Origin: Paenibacillus aquistagni
GTDB taxonomy: Bacteria; Bacillota; Bacilli; Paenibacillales; Paenibacillaceae
Assembly (NCBI RefSeq): GCF_900177815.1
Contig: NZ_FXAZ01000002.1
Coordinates: 310,001-374,000, forward strand
Reading direction: 5' to 3'
DNA: 64,000 nucleotides
Shown: in pieces, positions 27,218 through 35,581 of the stretch
Layout: each line of letters starts with the position of its first letter
How positions within the stretch are numbered: position 1 is the stretch's first letter
Notes under the pieces: model-generated
Told to the model about the DNA's origin: nothing
Seen by the model: only the letters and a program-made list of their open reading frames with translations
The model's database searches: none
Translations under genes and position numbers: made by a program

Positions 27218-27256
27218 AGTATAATTCATTCATTTGATTAATTCAATTGAATGAAT
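27218..27256 (-). promoter_or_regulatory. Promoter/operator of the M24 gene
   Basis: On the minus strand TTGAAT (27241-27246) and TATACT (27218-27223) have a 17-base spacer. The flanks contain ATTCATTCAATTGAAT and AATGAATGAAT, overlapping relatives of the TetR operator at 25038-25053. Confidence 0.75.
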
Positions 27257-27500
27257 TAGTGAAATCATGAATATTTGATGAATCGAGCCTTCTTGATGCG
27301 AAGCATTCCCCGCTGCTCTTTTCTTTTCACCCCTTAACTCATCCCAAAATAAAAAACCGAAGACACGGCTGATAAGAATAACAGCGGTGCCTTCGGCTTG
27401 CATCATCACTTTTCAATTATTCCACAAGGGTGGTCTGCCTGCTCCCTTCGCTAAGCCTAACCCTCCGTACCATGCGAGTCACCTGCATCGCGAGGCAGGG

Positions 27501-28004
27501 CTACCCTTCCCAGCTCATCGCCGTTCCTTGAGCAAGGCTCTTCGCCACATCCAGAACGCGCTGATTGCGCGATCCGCGGAACTTAAGAGTCAAGTCACGC
27601 TGCTCCAGGATAAACTTGCCATCGATCATTACATCGATGTATCGGATCATGGCGCGCTTGCTCTCGCACGCCATAATTTCCTCAAAGGTATAACCTGTCC
27701 AGCACCAGATATCCTTGCCGCTGCACTCCTGCTTCACTCTCTCAAGCAGAGGAAGAAGCCCCTCCACATTGGCAAAAGGCTCGCCGCCAAGCAGCGATAA
27801 TCCGCTTATCCGAATATCCGGATCATTCAGATCTTGAATGATCTGATTCTCCAGCTCCTGTGTATAGACCTCCCCATACTGATAGTTCCAAGCAGGAGCG
27901 TTGAAGCAGCCCTTGCAGTGATGAGGACACCCGCTCACGAACAGGCTGCATCGCATTCCAATTCCATTTAACAAGTCGAACTTCTTATAATCCGCCACAT
28001 GCAT
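27501..28004 (-). CDS. nrdG: Anaerobic ribonucleotide reductase activating enzyme
   Basis: The 167-residue radical-SAM protein has the iron-sulfur motif CSLFVSGCPHHCKGCFN, then RISGLSLLGGEPF for SAM binding. It generates the glycyl radical on NrdD. It lies 15 bases after nrdD in the same operon. Length and order are normal. Confidence 0.95.
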   Translation of the reverse strand: MHVADYKKFDLLNGIGMRCSLFVSGCPHHCKGCFNAPAWNYQYGEVYTQELENQIIQDLNDPDIRISGLSLLGGEPFANVEGLLPLLERVKQECSGKDIWCWTGYTFEEIMACESKRAMIRYIDVMIDGKFILEQRDLTLKFRGSRNQRVLDVAKSLAQGTAMSWEG

Positions 28005-28019
28005 CTTCGCAGACCCCGC

Positions 28020-30134
28020 CTACATATGCTTCTTGCGGCTTTGAATTTCGAGGCGTCGTCCCTTGATGACAGGGCGCTGAATAACAGAGCCCAGATATCC
28101 GCACAATCTTCTTACGCAAGAAGAGGTTTGAGGATTGTTGTTGCCGCAGTTCGGGCATTGGAAGCCGATCTCTGTTGATTCGAACTCCCCTTCATAGCCG
28201 CACTCATAGCAGCGGTCAATCGGTGTGTTGGTGCCAAAATAACCGACACGATCATAAGCATAATCCCACACCGCCTCAAGCCCCTTCGGATTATTGATCA
28301 GCGACGGGAACTCCACATAATGAATGAAACCGCCAGAGGAATAGTACGGATAGTCCTTCTCAAACTCAATCTTCTCAAATGGATTCGGGCTCTTGCGAAC
28401 ATCATAATGGAAAGAGTTCGTATAATAATCCTTGTCCGTAATATGCTCAATAGAGCCGTACTTCTCTTTATCCAAGCGGCAGAAGCGGTCTGTCAACGAT
28501 TCAGACGGCGTTCCATACAAGCCGTAGGCGAAGCCCGATTCGTCCTTCCAAGCATTCACCGCATCCTTCATCGTCGACAGCACTCGGATGCTGAACGCCT
28601 TCGCTTCAGGGTTCTGCTGCCAATCGTTGCCGAAGAATACGGTCACCACCTCATGAAGGCCAATGTAGCCTAATGAGATCGTCGCTCTGCCTTTTTCGAA
28701 AATATCCATGACCCGATCATCAACACCAAGACGCTTGCCAGTCGCTCCATACTGATATAGAATCGGCGCGTTCTGCGGATGTGCCTTCTCCAATGTCGAG
28801 ATGCGATACTCCAGCGCCTCATGAGACAGCTCCAGCTTGTCCTGCAGCAGCTTCCAGAATGTCTCTTGATCGCCGCCTGATTCAATGGCGACACGCGGCA
28901 GGTTCAATGTCACCACACCCAAGTTGTTGCGCCCATCCGTAATGTATTGTCCATTCTCCTGATAAGAGGACAGGAAGGAACGACAGCCCATCGGCGCCTT
29001 GAAGTCCCCTGTAATCTCCACGATCTTGTCATAGCTCAGGATGTCCGGGTACATGCGCTTCGTCGCACATTCGAGCGCGAGCTGCTTAATATCATAGTTC
29101 GGATCTAAAGGCTCAAGATTGACGCCGCGCTTCAAGGTAAACACCAGCTTAGGAAATACCGCCGTCTTCTTGCCGCGTCCAAGGCCATCGATGCGAATCT
29201 GCATCATGCTCTTCTGAATCTCACGGCAGTACCAGGACGTGCCAAGACCGAAGTTGATTGTCAAAAATGGCGTTTGCCCATTCGAATTGTACAGCGTGTT
29301 GATCTCATATTCGAGCGCCTGCATCGAATCATAAATCTCTTTCTTCGTCATCTTGCGCGCGTAATCATCTTGCTTCGCTTCATCTTCAATCCACAGCTTC
29401 GCTTCGTTCAGATGCTTGATATACGACTTCTCCGCATAAGGCTCCAGCACCTCGTCCGCGCGATTGAAGGACGTTCCTCCATAGATGTTCGAGGATACGT
29501 TGGCTACGATCTGCGACACAAGCGCTGTCGCGGTGGAGATCGACTTCGGCGTCTCTACATCCGCGTTGCCAATGGTAAAGCCATGTTCCAGCATGCCTTT
29601 AAAATCAATCAGCATGCAGTTGTACATCGAGAAGAAAGGCGAATAATCCAAGTCATGAAAGTGCAGGTCGCCGTTCGTATGCGCATCCACAATGTGCTTA
29701 GGCAGCATCTTGCGCAGTGCATAATCCTTGGCCACCACACCTGCGAGCAAATCCCGCTTCGTATTGAACACATTGGCATCCTTGTTGCCGTTCTCGTTCG
29801 TGACCGTCTCCTCCATCTGAACGAGCTCGCTAATCTTTTTATCGATGCTGTTAATCTTATGTCTGAACTCATTGCGCTCATGGCGGTACCGAATGTATGC
29901 CTTCGCGAGCTCCTTATTCTTCGACTTCATCAGCTCAAGCTCCACAAGCTCCTGAATCGCTTCAACGGTCGCTTCCTTCTGCTTAAGCAGCTTATGTTCA
30001 ACCGCGTCCGCCACATGGTGAGCGAGCTGCCCGTTATCCTCCATCCGGATGGCGATCATCGCCTTGCTCACGGCGTTCACAATTTTTTGCTTATCGAATT
30101 CTGCTGTTCGTCCATCTCTTTTTATAATCTGCAT
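28020..30134 (-). CDS. nrdD: Anaerobic (class III) ribonucleoside-triphosphate reductase
   Basis: 704 residues. An N-terminal ATP-cone (IIKRDGRTAEFDKQKIVNAV) precedes the barrel (HFHDLDYSPFFSMYNCMLID), a C-terminal zinc site with CYECGYEGEFEST and CPNCGNNNP, and the radical loop RRLCGYLG. It makes deoxynucleotides without oxygen, requiring NrdG. ATG 30134 is preferred (GAGGGTGAAACC upstream); the frame extends to 30161. Its presence fits facultative anaerobic growth, as does the FNR-like box at 8488. Confidence 0.97.
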   Translation of the reverse strand: MQIIKRDGRTAEFDKQKIVNAVSKAMIAIRMEDNGQLAHHVADAVEHKLLKQKEATVEAIQELVELELMKSKNKELAKAYIRYRHERNEFRHKINSIDKKISELVQMEETVTNENGNKDANVFNTKRDLLAGVVAKDYALRKMLPKHIVDAHTNGDLHFHDLDYSPFFSMYNCMLIDFKGMLEHGFTIGNADVETPKSISTATALVSQIVANVSSNIYGGTSFNRADEVLEPYAEKSYIKHLNEAKLWIEDEAKQDDYARKMTKKEIYDSMQALEYEINTLYNSNGQTPFLTINFGLGTSWYCREIQKSMMQIRIDGLGRGKKTAVFPKLVFTLKRGVNLEPLDPNYDIKQLALECATKRMYPDILSYDKIVEITGDFKAPMGCRSFLSSYQENGQYITDGRNNLGVVTLNLPRVAIESGGDQETFWKLLQDKLELSHEALEYRISTLEKAHPQNAPILYQYGATGKRLGVDDRVMDIFEKGRATISLGYIGLHEVVTVFFGNDWQQNPEAKAFSIRVLSTMKDAVNAWKDESGFAYGLYGTPSESLTDRFCRLDKEKYGSIEHITDKDYYTNSFHYDVRKSPNPFEKIEFEKDYPYYSSGGFIHYVEFPSLINNPKGLEAVWDYAYDRVGYFGTNTPIDRCYECGYEGEFESTEIGFQCPNCGNNNPQTSSCVRRLCGYLGSVIQRPVIKGRRLEIQSRKKHM

Positions 30135-30356
30135 GGTTTCACCCTCGCTTATCCTATACATGTTCTCCGACTCCCGGCTTATTAGTATAACGCTCCGCCC
30201 CCTCGGCTGCCTGTGATGTCGGTAACGATTATAGTGAAATTTTTAAACAAATATTACGTTTTGATGATCATATGGTGGAGAATGGATGTTAAACGAACGA
30301 AATCATTACTCTATGATTCTACCCTCGCGATTACGCCCGTATTTCAACATAAAAAA

Positions 30357-30414
30357 GAGGCTCTTCGCGCTTGAGTCCGCCTTGCATATGCAAGCTCAAA
30401 CGTTCGAGAACCTC
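30357..30414 (-). terminator. Large hairpin terminator after the TPR gene
   Basis: On the minus strand GAGGTTCT...AGAGCCTC flank further inner complementarity (TTTGAGCTTGC-ATATGC-AAG...CTCAA) and are followed by six T. Confidence 0.65.
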
Positions 30415-30548
30415 AATCTGCTCTATGCGGTTATGCTGCGGGTGTACGCAAAATGTCTGCTTAATCGACCAGCTGACACTTGTCATGCAGCTGCCTTTGA
30501 TATCCACAGCCACAAGCATTCCAACATCCAGTCAGACATGGATCCAAG

Positions 30549-31223
30549 CTATGATCCCATGCTCTTAAAGCGGCTTCTTATCATCCAGCCCCGCTCCTTG
30601 CGCCGCAGATACTTCGGCAAACCCTGATAGACGCGTATCGCTTCCTGCCATGCGCCCTTCGCTTCAGCCATGCGTTCCATCTGCGCATATAAGATGCCCA
30701 TGCGATAAAACACCTCGCAGGAGGACGAATTCAGCGATCTCAATTCATTCAGCTCATGGAGCGCCTTCGTCTTGTCCGAAGCGGAATACAGTGCCGCTAG
30801 CCGCAAATAAGGCTCACCGTACTTCACACGCGGGTTCAGCTCCAGCGCCTCTCGTATAGCCGCTTCCCCTAAGGCGCTGTCTCCTGTATGCAGATAGGCG
30901 GTGCCAAGATCGTCCAGATACTCCGCTGATTGATCCATTCGTTCTCGAATCGGCTCCAAGACCTCCCGCGCTTCGCGATAGCGCTTGGATTCAATCAACA
31001 GATGTCCAAGCTCCTGCTTCGCAGACAAGTTGTGCGGACTCAGCGCAAGCTCCTGCTTGAGCTTCCCGATCCGCTGTCTTCGCTTGATCGGCCGCATCAG
31101 ACTTGGGGACAGCCCAATAAAGCGGCGATCCAAGATATAAGCAATGATGAGCAATACAATGATGGCGACAAAAGGGTTCCCAAGCAGGAACCACAGCAGA
31201 CTGAATAAGGCAAATTTCGCCAA
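30549..31223 (-). CDS. Membrane-anchored TPR protein
   Basis: 224 residues. A hydrophobic N-terminal anchor (FALFSLLWFLLGNPFVAIIV) precedes several tetratricopeptide repeats (LSAKQELGHLLIESKRYREA, AEYLDDLGTAYLHTGDSALG, EAAIREALELNPRVKYGEPY, CEVFYRMGILYAQMERMAEA). It is probably a scaffold at the membrane; the partner is unknown. A terminator follows. Confidence 0.8.
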   Translation of the reverse strand: MAKFALFSLLWFLLGNPFVAIIVLLIIAYILDRRFIGLSPSLMRPIKRRQRIGKLKQELALSPHNLSAKQELGHLLIESKRYREAREVLEPIRERMDQSAEYLDDLGTAYLHTGDSALGEAAIREALELNPRVKYGEPYLRLAALYSASDKTKALHELNELRSLNSSSCEVFYRMGILYAQMERMAEAKGAWQEAIRVYQGLPKYLRRKERGWMIRSRFKSMGS

Positions 31224-31300
31224 ACTTTTCCCTCCCTCAGCAAACTACGACTATCATAGCATATTTCTATTTTGTGGAATACCACCATTTTCATTCCAGC

Positions 31301-31798
31301 TTAATCATGGTGAATCATGTTGAAAATATCAACGATCTCCTCAAGCTTCATGCGCACAAGCCCGCTGGAGGAAGGTGCCACAAAAGCACGGACGCCATCG
31401 ATGATCGGCTCATCCTGATAACCCCAATCGACCTGTCTCCTGCCGCTAAAGGCTTCATATACGCCCTTGCCTACGAAGCATACGACTTTGGGACGATAAC
31501 GAGCGACCTTGTCTCTCAGCAGTTCTCTGCCTTCTGCATACTCCTCTGGTGCAATCTCTGCCGCGGTTCGAGTAGGCCGCGCCACAATATTGGTAAAGCC
31601 ATAGCCCAAGTGAAGAAGATCCTGATCCTCATCCGCCCGATATAATCGAGGCGTGATTCCTGCGCGATACAGAATCGTCCAGAAGCGATTCCTTGGATTC
31701 GCATAGTGATGTCCGGTCTCACCTGAGCGAAGACTTGGATTATAGCCAACAAAGAGAATTCGCAAATCCGGTGCCAAATGGTCTGGTATCGGCTTCAT
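31301..31798 (-). CDS. mug: G:T/U mismatch-specific DNA glycosylase (Mug/TDG family)
   Basis: 165 residues with the motif-1 region ILFVGYNPSLRSGETGHHYA then NPRNRFWTILYRAGI, the GFTNIVARPTRTAAE segment and the motif-2-like APSSSGLVRM. These place it in the UDG superfamily family 2. It removes uracil, thymine or damaged bases from mispairs with G. The active-site asparagine lies in GYNPS. Ordinary length. Confidence 0.9.
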   Translation of the reverse strand: MKPIPDHLAPDLRILFVGYNPSLRSGETGHHYANPRNRFWTILYRAGITPRLYRADEDQDLLHLGYGFTNIVARPTRTAAEIAPEEYAEGRELLRDKVARYRPKVVCFVGKGVYEAFSGRRQVDWGYQDEPIIDGVRAFVAPSSSGLVRMKLEEIVDIFNMIHHD

Positions 31799-31948
31799 AT
31801 GCTCGCCTGCCTTTCTGTCATGCTAAGCAAATTTTATCACACTGTGGGAATGGAACCAAAAGGACCGCTGTTCATTTCACATGAAGATCCGTTCCGAGCA
31901 AGGGGCAAGGAATAGCGATCCGACAGACGCACAACGGAGAGGAGTCGC

Positions 31949-32116
31949 ATGGCTGAACATGACAGAAAGCCGCATTCATGCCCCGAACCCGAGCTGTCCA
32001 CCAGAATGAACTTTCGTGTTCGTGCGAATGAGGCTGTGCTGCATCTAGGAGTCAATATAATCGAATACATAATAAGAAGCCACCAAAAGAATTCCTATGC
32101 CCAATATTGTAGATAG
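31949..32116 (+). CDS. Possible small protein of 55 residues
   Basis: MAEHDRKPHSCPEPELSTRM continues into NFRVRANEAVLHLGVNIIEY. A good ribosome site (GGAGAGGAGTCGC) precedes the ATG. It overlaps a more convincing minus-strand hydrophobic reading frame at 32045-32134, so one of the two is a shadow. No family recognised. Confidence 0.25.
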   Translation: MAEHDRKPHSCPEPELSTRMNFRVRANEAVLHLGVNIIEYIIRSHQKNSYAQYCR

Positions 32117-32134
32117 AGCTCCCCAGAGGTACAT
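32045..32134 (-). CDS. Small membrane peptide or relic of a membrane protein
   Basis: On the minus strand MYLWGALSTILGIGILLVAS then YYVFDYIDS is a clean transmembrane helix with an aromatic/acidic tail. The frame stays open further upstream (LIFFWNLKNKG before the methionine), so it may be the C-terminus of a truncated membrane protein ending at the GntR promoter. No strong ribosome site for the short form. Confidence 0.35.
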   Translation of the reverse strand: MYLWGALSTILGIGILLVASYYVFDYIDS

Positions 32135-32183
32135 CCCTTTATTTTTCAAATTCCAGAAAAATATTAGACTATGACCGGTACTA

Positions 32184-32212
32184 TTGACACGAAAGTGATT
32201 ATAGTGCATAGT
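32184..32212 (+). promoter_or_regulatory. Promoter of the GntR/ABC operon
   Basis: TTGACA (32184-32189), 17-base spacer, CATAGT (32207-32212). Confidence 0.65.
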
Positions 32213-32251
32213 GTGTATGTCATAACATCACACCAAAGGAGAAGTGTGCTT

Positions 32252-32626
32252 ATGAAGATAATCATTTCTAATACTTCTGACAGCCCGCTTTATCAACAAA
32301 TCAAAGACCAAATAAAGGATGCCATTTTTAAAGAAGCATTAGTTGAAGGAGATTCCCTTCCTTCTATCAGAAGCTTTGCCAATGATTTGAAGGTGAGTGT
32401 TTTAACGATTCGACGAGTCTATGAGGAGTTGGAGCAAGAAGGCTTTGTCACAAGTCAAGTCGGAATAGGGACTTTTGTCTCTACAGGCAATCTTGAAATG
32501 CTTAGAGACTCAAAACGCCGTCTTGTGGAACAAAAAATGCAGGACATGATACAAACTGCAAAATCATTGAATATTAGCAAATGTGAATTAAATGCAATGA
32601 TGGATATTTTGTACGAGGAGGATTGA
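32252..32626 (+). CDS. GntR-family regulator (YtrA-like)
   Basis: 124 residues with the winged helix PLYQQIKDQIKDAIFKEALV, LPSIRSFANDLKVSVLTIRR and YEELEQEGFVTSQVGIGTFV and a short helical C-terminus, the YtrA subtype that controls adjacent ABC exporters. ATG 32252 follows AAAGGAG. One base separates it from the ATPase gene, so it most likely autoregulates this operon. Confidence 0.92.
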   Translation: MKIIISNTSDSPLYQQIKDQIKDAIFKEALVEGDSLPSIRSFANDLKVSVLTIRRVYEELEQEGFVTSQVGIGTFVSTGNLEMLRDSKRRLVEQKMQDMIQTAKSLNISKCELNAMMDILYEED

Positions 32627-32627
32627 A

Positions 32628-33488
32628 ATGAACAGTATTTTAGAGGTATCCGGCTTGAATAAGTCATATGGGGATTTTTCTCTTGATGAGGTAACTTTCT
32701 CGTTACCAGAAGGTTGTATTACTGGAATTATTGGAGTTAATGGTGCAGGTAAAACGACTACGTTGCGCTCTATTTTGGGACTAACTAAAAAGAATTCTGG
32801 CAGTATTAAATTGTTTGGGTCTGAAATGGAGCACCATGAGCGCGAACTAAAAAATCGTATTGGCATTGTTCTCGATGACGGCTATTTTTATGATGAACTC
32901 ACCATGGCAGAAATGAAAGATGTAATAGCCCCTGCCTATAGCGCATGGAGTGAACAGGACTATAAACGTTACATGAACCGTTTTTCGCTTGATCCTAAAC
33001 AAAGAATCAATACGCTGTCCAAAGGTATGCGCATGAAATATGCTCTTGCACTCGCACTTTCTCACCAAGCAGAGCTCCTTATTATGGACGAACCAACCAG
33101 CGGGCTTGACCCACTGATTCGCAGCCAATTGCTTACTATTCTGACCGACTACATGAACGAGGGCGGCAAGGGGGTTTTCTTTTCAACGCACATTACTTCT
33201 GACCTCGATAAAATTGCTGATATGCTTATTATGATTGATCACGGCAAAATTGTTTTTCAAGAAGAAAAGGACACTCTGCTGGACAGTTATCGAAAAGTAA
33301 AGGGAGACACAATGACCCTCAATGCAGATACACGGAAGCTCTTTTTGAGCATATCCACAACAGAGTTTGGATTTACAGGCATTACAAATCAAACAGCAAA
33401 AGTACAGAAATGTATGCCAGATGTTGTTGTCGAGCGTCTTACAATAGAAGATATTATGCTCAGTCATGTTGAAGGAGGCAGGGAGTAA
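32628..33488 (+). CDS. ABC transporter ATP-binding protein
   Basis: 286 residues with Walker A GVNGAGKTT, signature LSKGMRMKYALALALS, Walker B LLIMDEPTSGLDP and the switch histidine in FFSTHITSDL. The class is the YtrB/EcsA-type exporter ATPase next to a GntR regulator. The stop overlaps the permease start by one base. Substrate unknown; peptide antibiotic stress or a membrane lipid/peptide is typical. Confidence 0.93.
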   Translation: MNSILEVSGLNKSYGDFSLDEVTFSLPEGCITGIIGVNGAGKTTTLRSILGLTKKNSGSIKLFGSEMEHHERELKNRIGIVLDDGYFYDELTMAEMKDVIAPAYSAWSEQDYKRYMNRFSLDPKQRINTLSKGMRMKYALALALSHQAELLIMDEPTSGLDPLIRSQLLTILTDYMNEGGKGVFFSTHITSDLDKIADMLIMIDHGKIVFQEEKDTLLDSYRKVKGDTMTLNADTRKLFLSISTTEFGFTGITNQTAKVQKCMPDVVVERLTIEDIMLSHVEGGRE

Positions 33489-34129
33489 TGTTATTTCACT
33501 TGATTAAGAAAGACTTTATGATTGTTAAAAAATATGTTTTGCTCATGCTGGCGGTTGCCATTCTGATACCGCCCTTTATGCTGTGGCGTGCTCCTGAATT
33601 TGCAGGTCCTATGAGCTTTCTGCTCTCCGTGATATTCACTGTATTCATGCTCTTACAGTATGTTTCCATGAAAGAATATCAATACCCCAAAGCATCGACT
33701 CTACTTTGTGCTACTCCTTATCCACGCAGTGCACTTGTTAAATCAAAATACGGATTTTGTATTTTCATCTATGCTTTTTGCTGTGTGGTTTACTGGATTG
33801 AAACACTTGTATTCCCGAACTTAGGGAGCTTTAGTTTTGAAATGGTGTTGGTTGTGTTTTTGGGAATTTCCATATTTCTAGGCATCTATTTGCCGATCCA
33901 ATTCAAGTTGGGCTATGAAAAAACGAAATTCTTTTTTGTGATTATTGTAATGGCCTCCCCGTTTTTGCTTCCTCAATTATCAAAGTTAAACATCGGTTTT
34001 GATTTTTCCGTCATCCATTCAATTCCCGATGTACTCTTATATGGAATTGTTGCAATATTTAGTTTAATTATTCTTGCTTTTTCAATATTCGTTTCCACAA
34101 AGATTTATAGTCAAGTAGATTTGGCATAG
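33488..34129 (+). CDS. ABC-2 type permease
   Basis: 213 residues with six predicted membrane segments (YVLLMLAVAILIPPFMLW, MSFLLSVIFTVFMLLQYV, FCIFIYAFCCVVYWIETL, VLVVFLGISIFLGIYLPI, FFFVIIVMASPFLLPQL, VLLYGIVAIFSLIILAFSIF). It forms the membrane part with the preceding ATPase. Only one permease is present, so a homodimer is expected. Confidence 0.9.
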   Translation: MLFHLIKKDFMIVKKYVLLMLAVAILIPPFMLWRAPEFAGPMSFLLSVIFTVFMLLQYVSMKEYQYPKASTLLCATPYPRSALVKSKYGFCIFIYAFCCVVYWIETLVFPNLGSFSFEMVLVVFLGISIFLGIYLPIQFKLGYEKTKFFFVIIVMASPFLLPQLSKLNIGFDFSVIHSIPDVLLYGIVAIFSLIILAFSIFVSTKIYSQVDLA

Positions 34130-34157
34130 TACAGCACTTTGAAAGGGGGATTCAGAT

Positions 34158-34253
34158 ATGCCACGATTGCCCGAATGGCTTGTAATAGTATGCATATTGA
34201 TCCCGATTGGTAATTTGATTTATCGATCATGGAAAAAAAAGAACAAAAAATAA
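34158..34253 (+). CDS. Small membrane protein, 31 residues
   Basis: MPRLPEWLVIVCILIPIGNL then IYRSWKKKNKK: one membrane helix with a basic tail, preceded by GAAAGGGGGATTCAGAT, 28 bases after the permease. Probably the last intact gene of the ABC operon. Confidence 0.6.
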   Translation: MPRLPEWLVIVCILIPIGNLIYRSWKKKNKK

Positions 34254-34264
34254 AAGGCGCATTT

Positions 34265-34438
34265 ATGAGTGACGAAACATTGTTATTCTGTATTGCCAGA
34301 ATTATTACGAGTGTATTTGTCCTTTATGAACTGTAAGATTTGTACATCGCAAAAGGAAAAACGGGAAAGGTAAAAGGCACTGCCGTTGACATACATATTG
34401 TAGGCCAAGGACGGAGTCAAGGGGAACAAGCTAATTGA
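34265..34438 (+). pseudogene. Small membrane protein interrupted by an in-frame TAA
   Basis: The frame MSDETLLFCIARIITSVFVL YEL ends at TAA (34334-34336) and continues in the same frame DLYIAKGKTGKVKGTAVDIH IVGQGRS to TGA at 34436-34438. Both parts look like one small membrane/DUF3592-like protein. It closes the ABC operon before the terminator at 34477. Confidence 0.5.
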
Positions 34439-34476
34439 TATCTTTCGTTTAGACTTTAGCGCTATGTTTTTATATA

Positions 34477-34513
34477 AAAGAAGTCGTTGACAGGGTATCT
34501 CAACGACTTCTTT
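34477..34513 (+). terminator. Terminator of the GntR/ABC operon
   Basis: AAAGAAGTCGTTGA and TCAACGACTTCTTT form a perfect 14-bp stem around a 9-nt loop; the T tract is short. Confidence 0.7.
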
Positions 34514-34564
34514 AACTACGATAGGACTCAGCCTGTTTCCTTCATGTCTTAAATTAACGCTCCA

Positions 34565-34830
34565 AGTTTTTTTGAGTTGTCAGGGCAGTGTTTACACGTC
34601 ACAGGCATATCAGGAAGCAGTCAAAGAAAAAGGCATTACCATGAGCAGATCCCGTAAGTGGACGCCCGCTGATAATGCCTCATCAAATCGTTTCATTCCA
34701 CCCTAAAGTTTGAAATGTTCGACCTCGAAGGTTTAACCCATACAACGACGGCAGCGTTGAACAGACCGTTCGAGACATCATTTACTATGGCTCATTTCGC
34801 ATTCAAACTACTGTTCGAGTCAAGACATAT
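34565..34830 (+). pseudogene. IS3-family transposase OrfB relic
   Basis: The frame reads VYTSQAYQEAVKEKGITMSR SRKWTPADNASSNRF, the C-terminal part of the IS3/IS150 integrase catalytic domain (D-D-E region up to PADNA). A frame change then gives TLKFEMFDLEGLTHTTTAA. No intact IS ends or orfA were found. The preceding interval 34514-34564 has no other feature. Confidence 0.7.
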
Positions 34831-35386
34831 TCGCATGCTGCTTGAGCCTATCCCGAGCAGCCATCAAGGCAAATCCTAATAGATTCTCTCCGCGCCAGCG
34901 AGCAGGCTGCTCCGCATGAGGATGATCCTGCGCCATTCCGATCCCCCACACCTTGTCATATGGGCTTGCTTCAACTAAGATGCGATCTCCTGTCTGCAAC
35001 AGATAGTCCATCAGCGCTGCATGCTGACTGAACTTCAGATAGCTGCCCTGCTGCACAATGGCGAGCTTATGCGCATCCCATATCTTATTATCAAAGTTGC
35101 GAACCTTGCGTCCCAGCGCCTTCGCCTGATTCGGATGAGCTTGCTGTATGATCTGGTTACGAATAGCAAGGTCTTGAAACAATTCCGCTTTCTTCGCCAT
35201 CATATAATGCTCTGCTGTAGGATATGTAATCTGATCCTCCACAAAAGGCGCAGGATACCATTGGCTAAAGCAAGCTTTATCCACAATCGCAGGATCTTTG
35301 GGCGTATGCCCCCAGAAGAAGAGGTACTTCACCTTGCCATGCTTCAATTCTTGAATCAAAGATTCGATGTTGTATATCGTCGTCAT
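34820..35386 (-). CDS. NADAR-domain protein (YbiA-like N-glycosidase family)
   Basis: 188 residues: YLFFWGHTPKDPAIVDKACF SQWYPAPF, TYPTAEHYMMAKKAELFQD, AKALGRKVRNFDN, and the C-terminal LVEASPYDKVWGIGMAQ and WRGENLLGFALMAARDRL. These are all NADAR motifs. Family members hydrolyse N-glycosidic bonds of ADP-ribosylated or damaged riboflavin-pathway intermediates. Normal length. It stands alone. Confidence 0.92.
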   Translation of the reverse strand: MTTIYNIESLIQELKHGKVKYLFFWGHTPKDPAIVDKACFSQWYPAPFVEDQITYPTAEHYMMAKKAELFQDLAIRNQIIQQAHPNQAKALGRKVRNFDNKIWDAHKLAIVQQGSYLKFSQHAALMDYLLQTGDRILVEASPYDKVWGIGMAQDHPHAEQPARWRGENLLGFALMAARDRLKQHANMS

Positions 35387-35581
35387 ATTGATGTCTCCAT
35401 TCGATGAACATTAGATTGCATAAATGATCATATGGACCCGCCGTATGATCTCGTCTTCTCTTATTCTACTCGGGCAGTCCCTAAGCTGCATTAGACAAAT
35501 GATTTATAGCGATATTATCTAAAAATAGTTGCATGACATAACAAGCCGCGTGGGAGCTACTGCTGCCACGCGGCTTGTTGG

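Noticed and set aside
29274-30185. 303-codon open frame opposite nrdD
   Set aside because: Arginine/leucine-rich shadow of nrdD; no ribosome site.
30331-30519. 62-codon minus-strand frame after the TPR gene
   Set aside because: It runs through the hairpin and T run that end the TPR transcript and has no good ribosome site. Composition is fairly protein-like, so it is rejected with some doubt.
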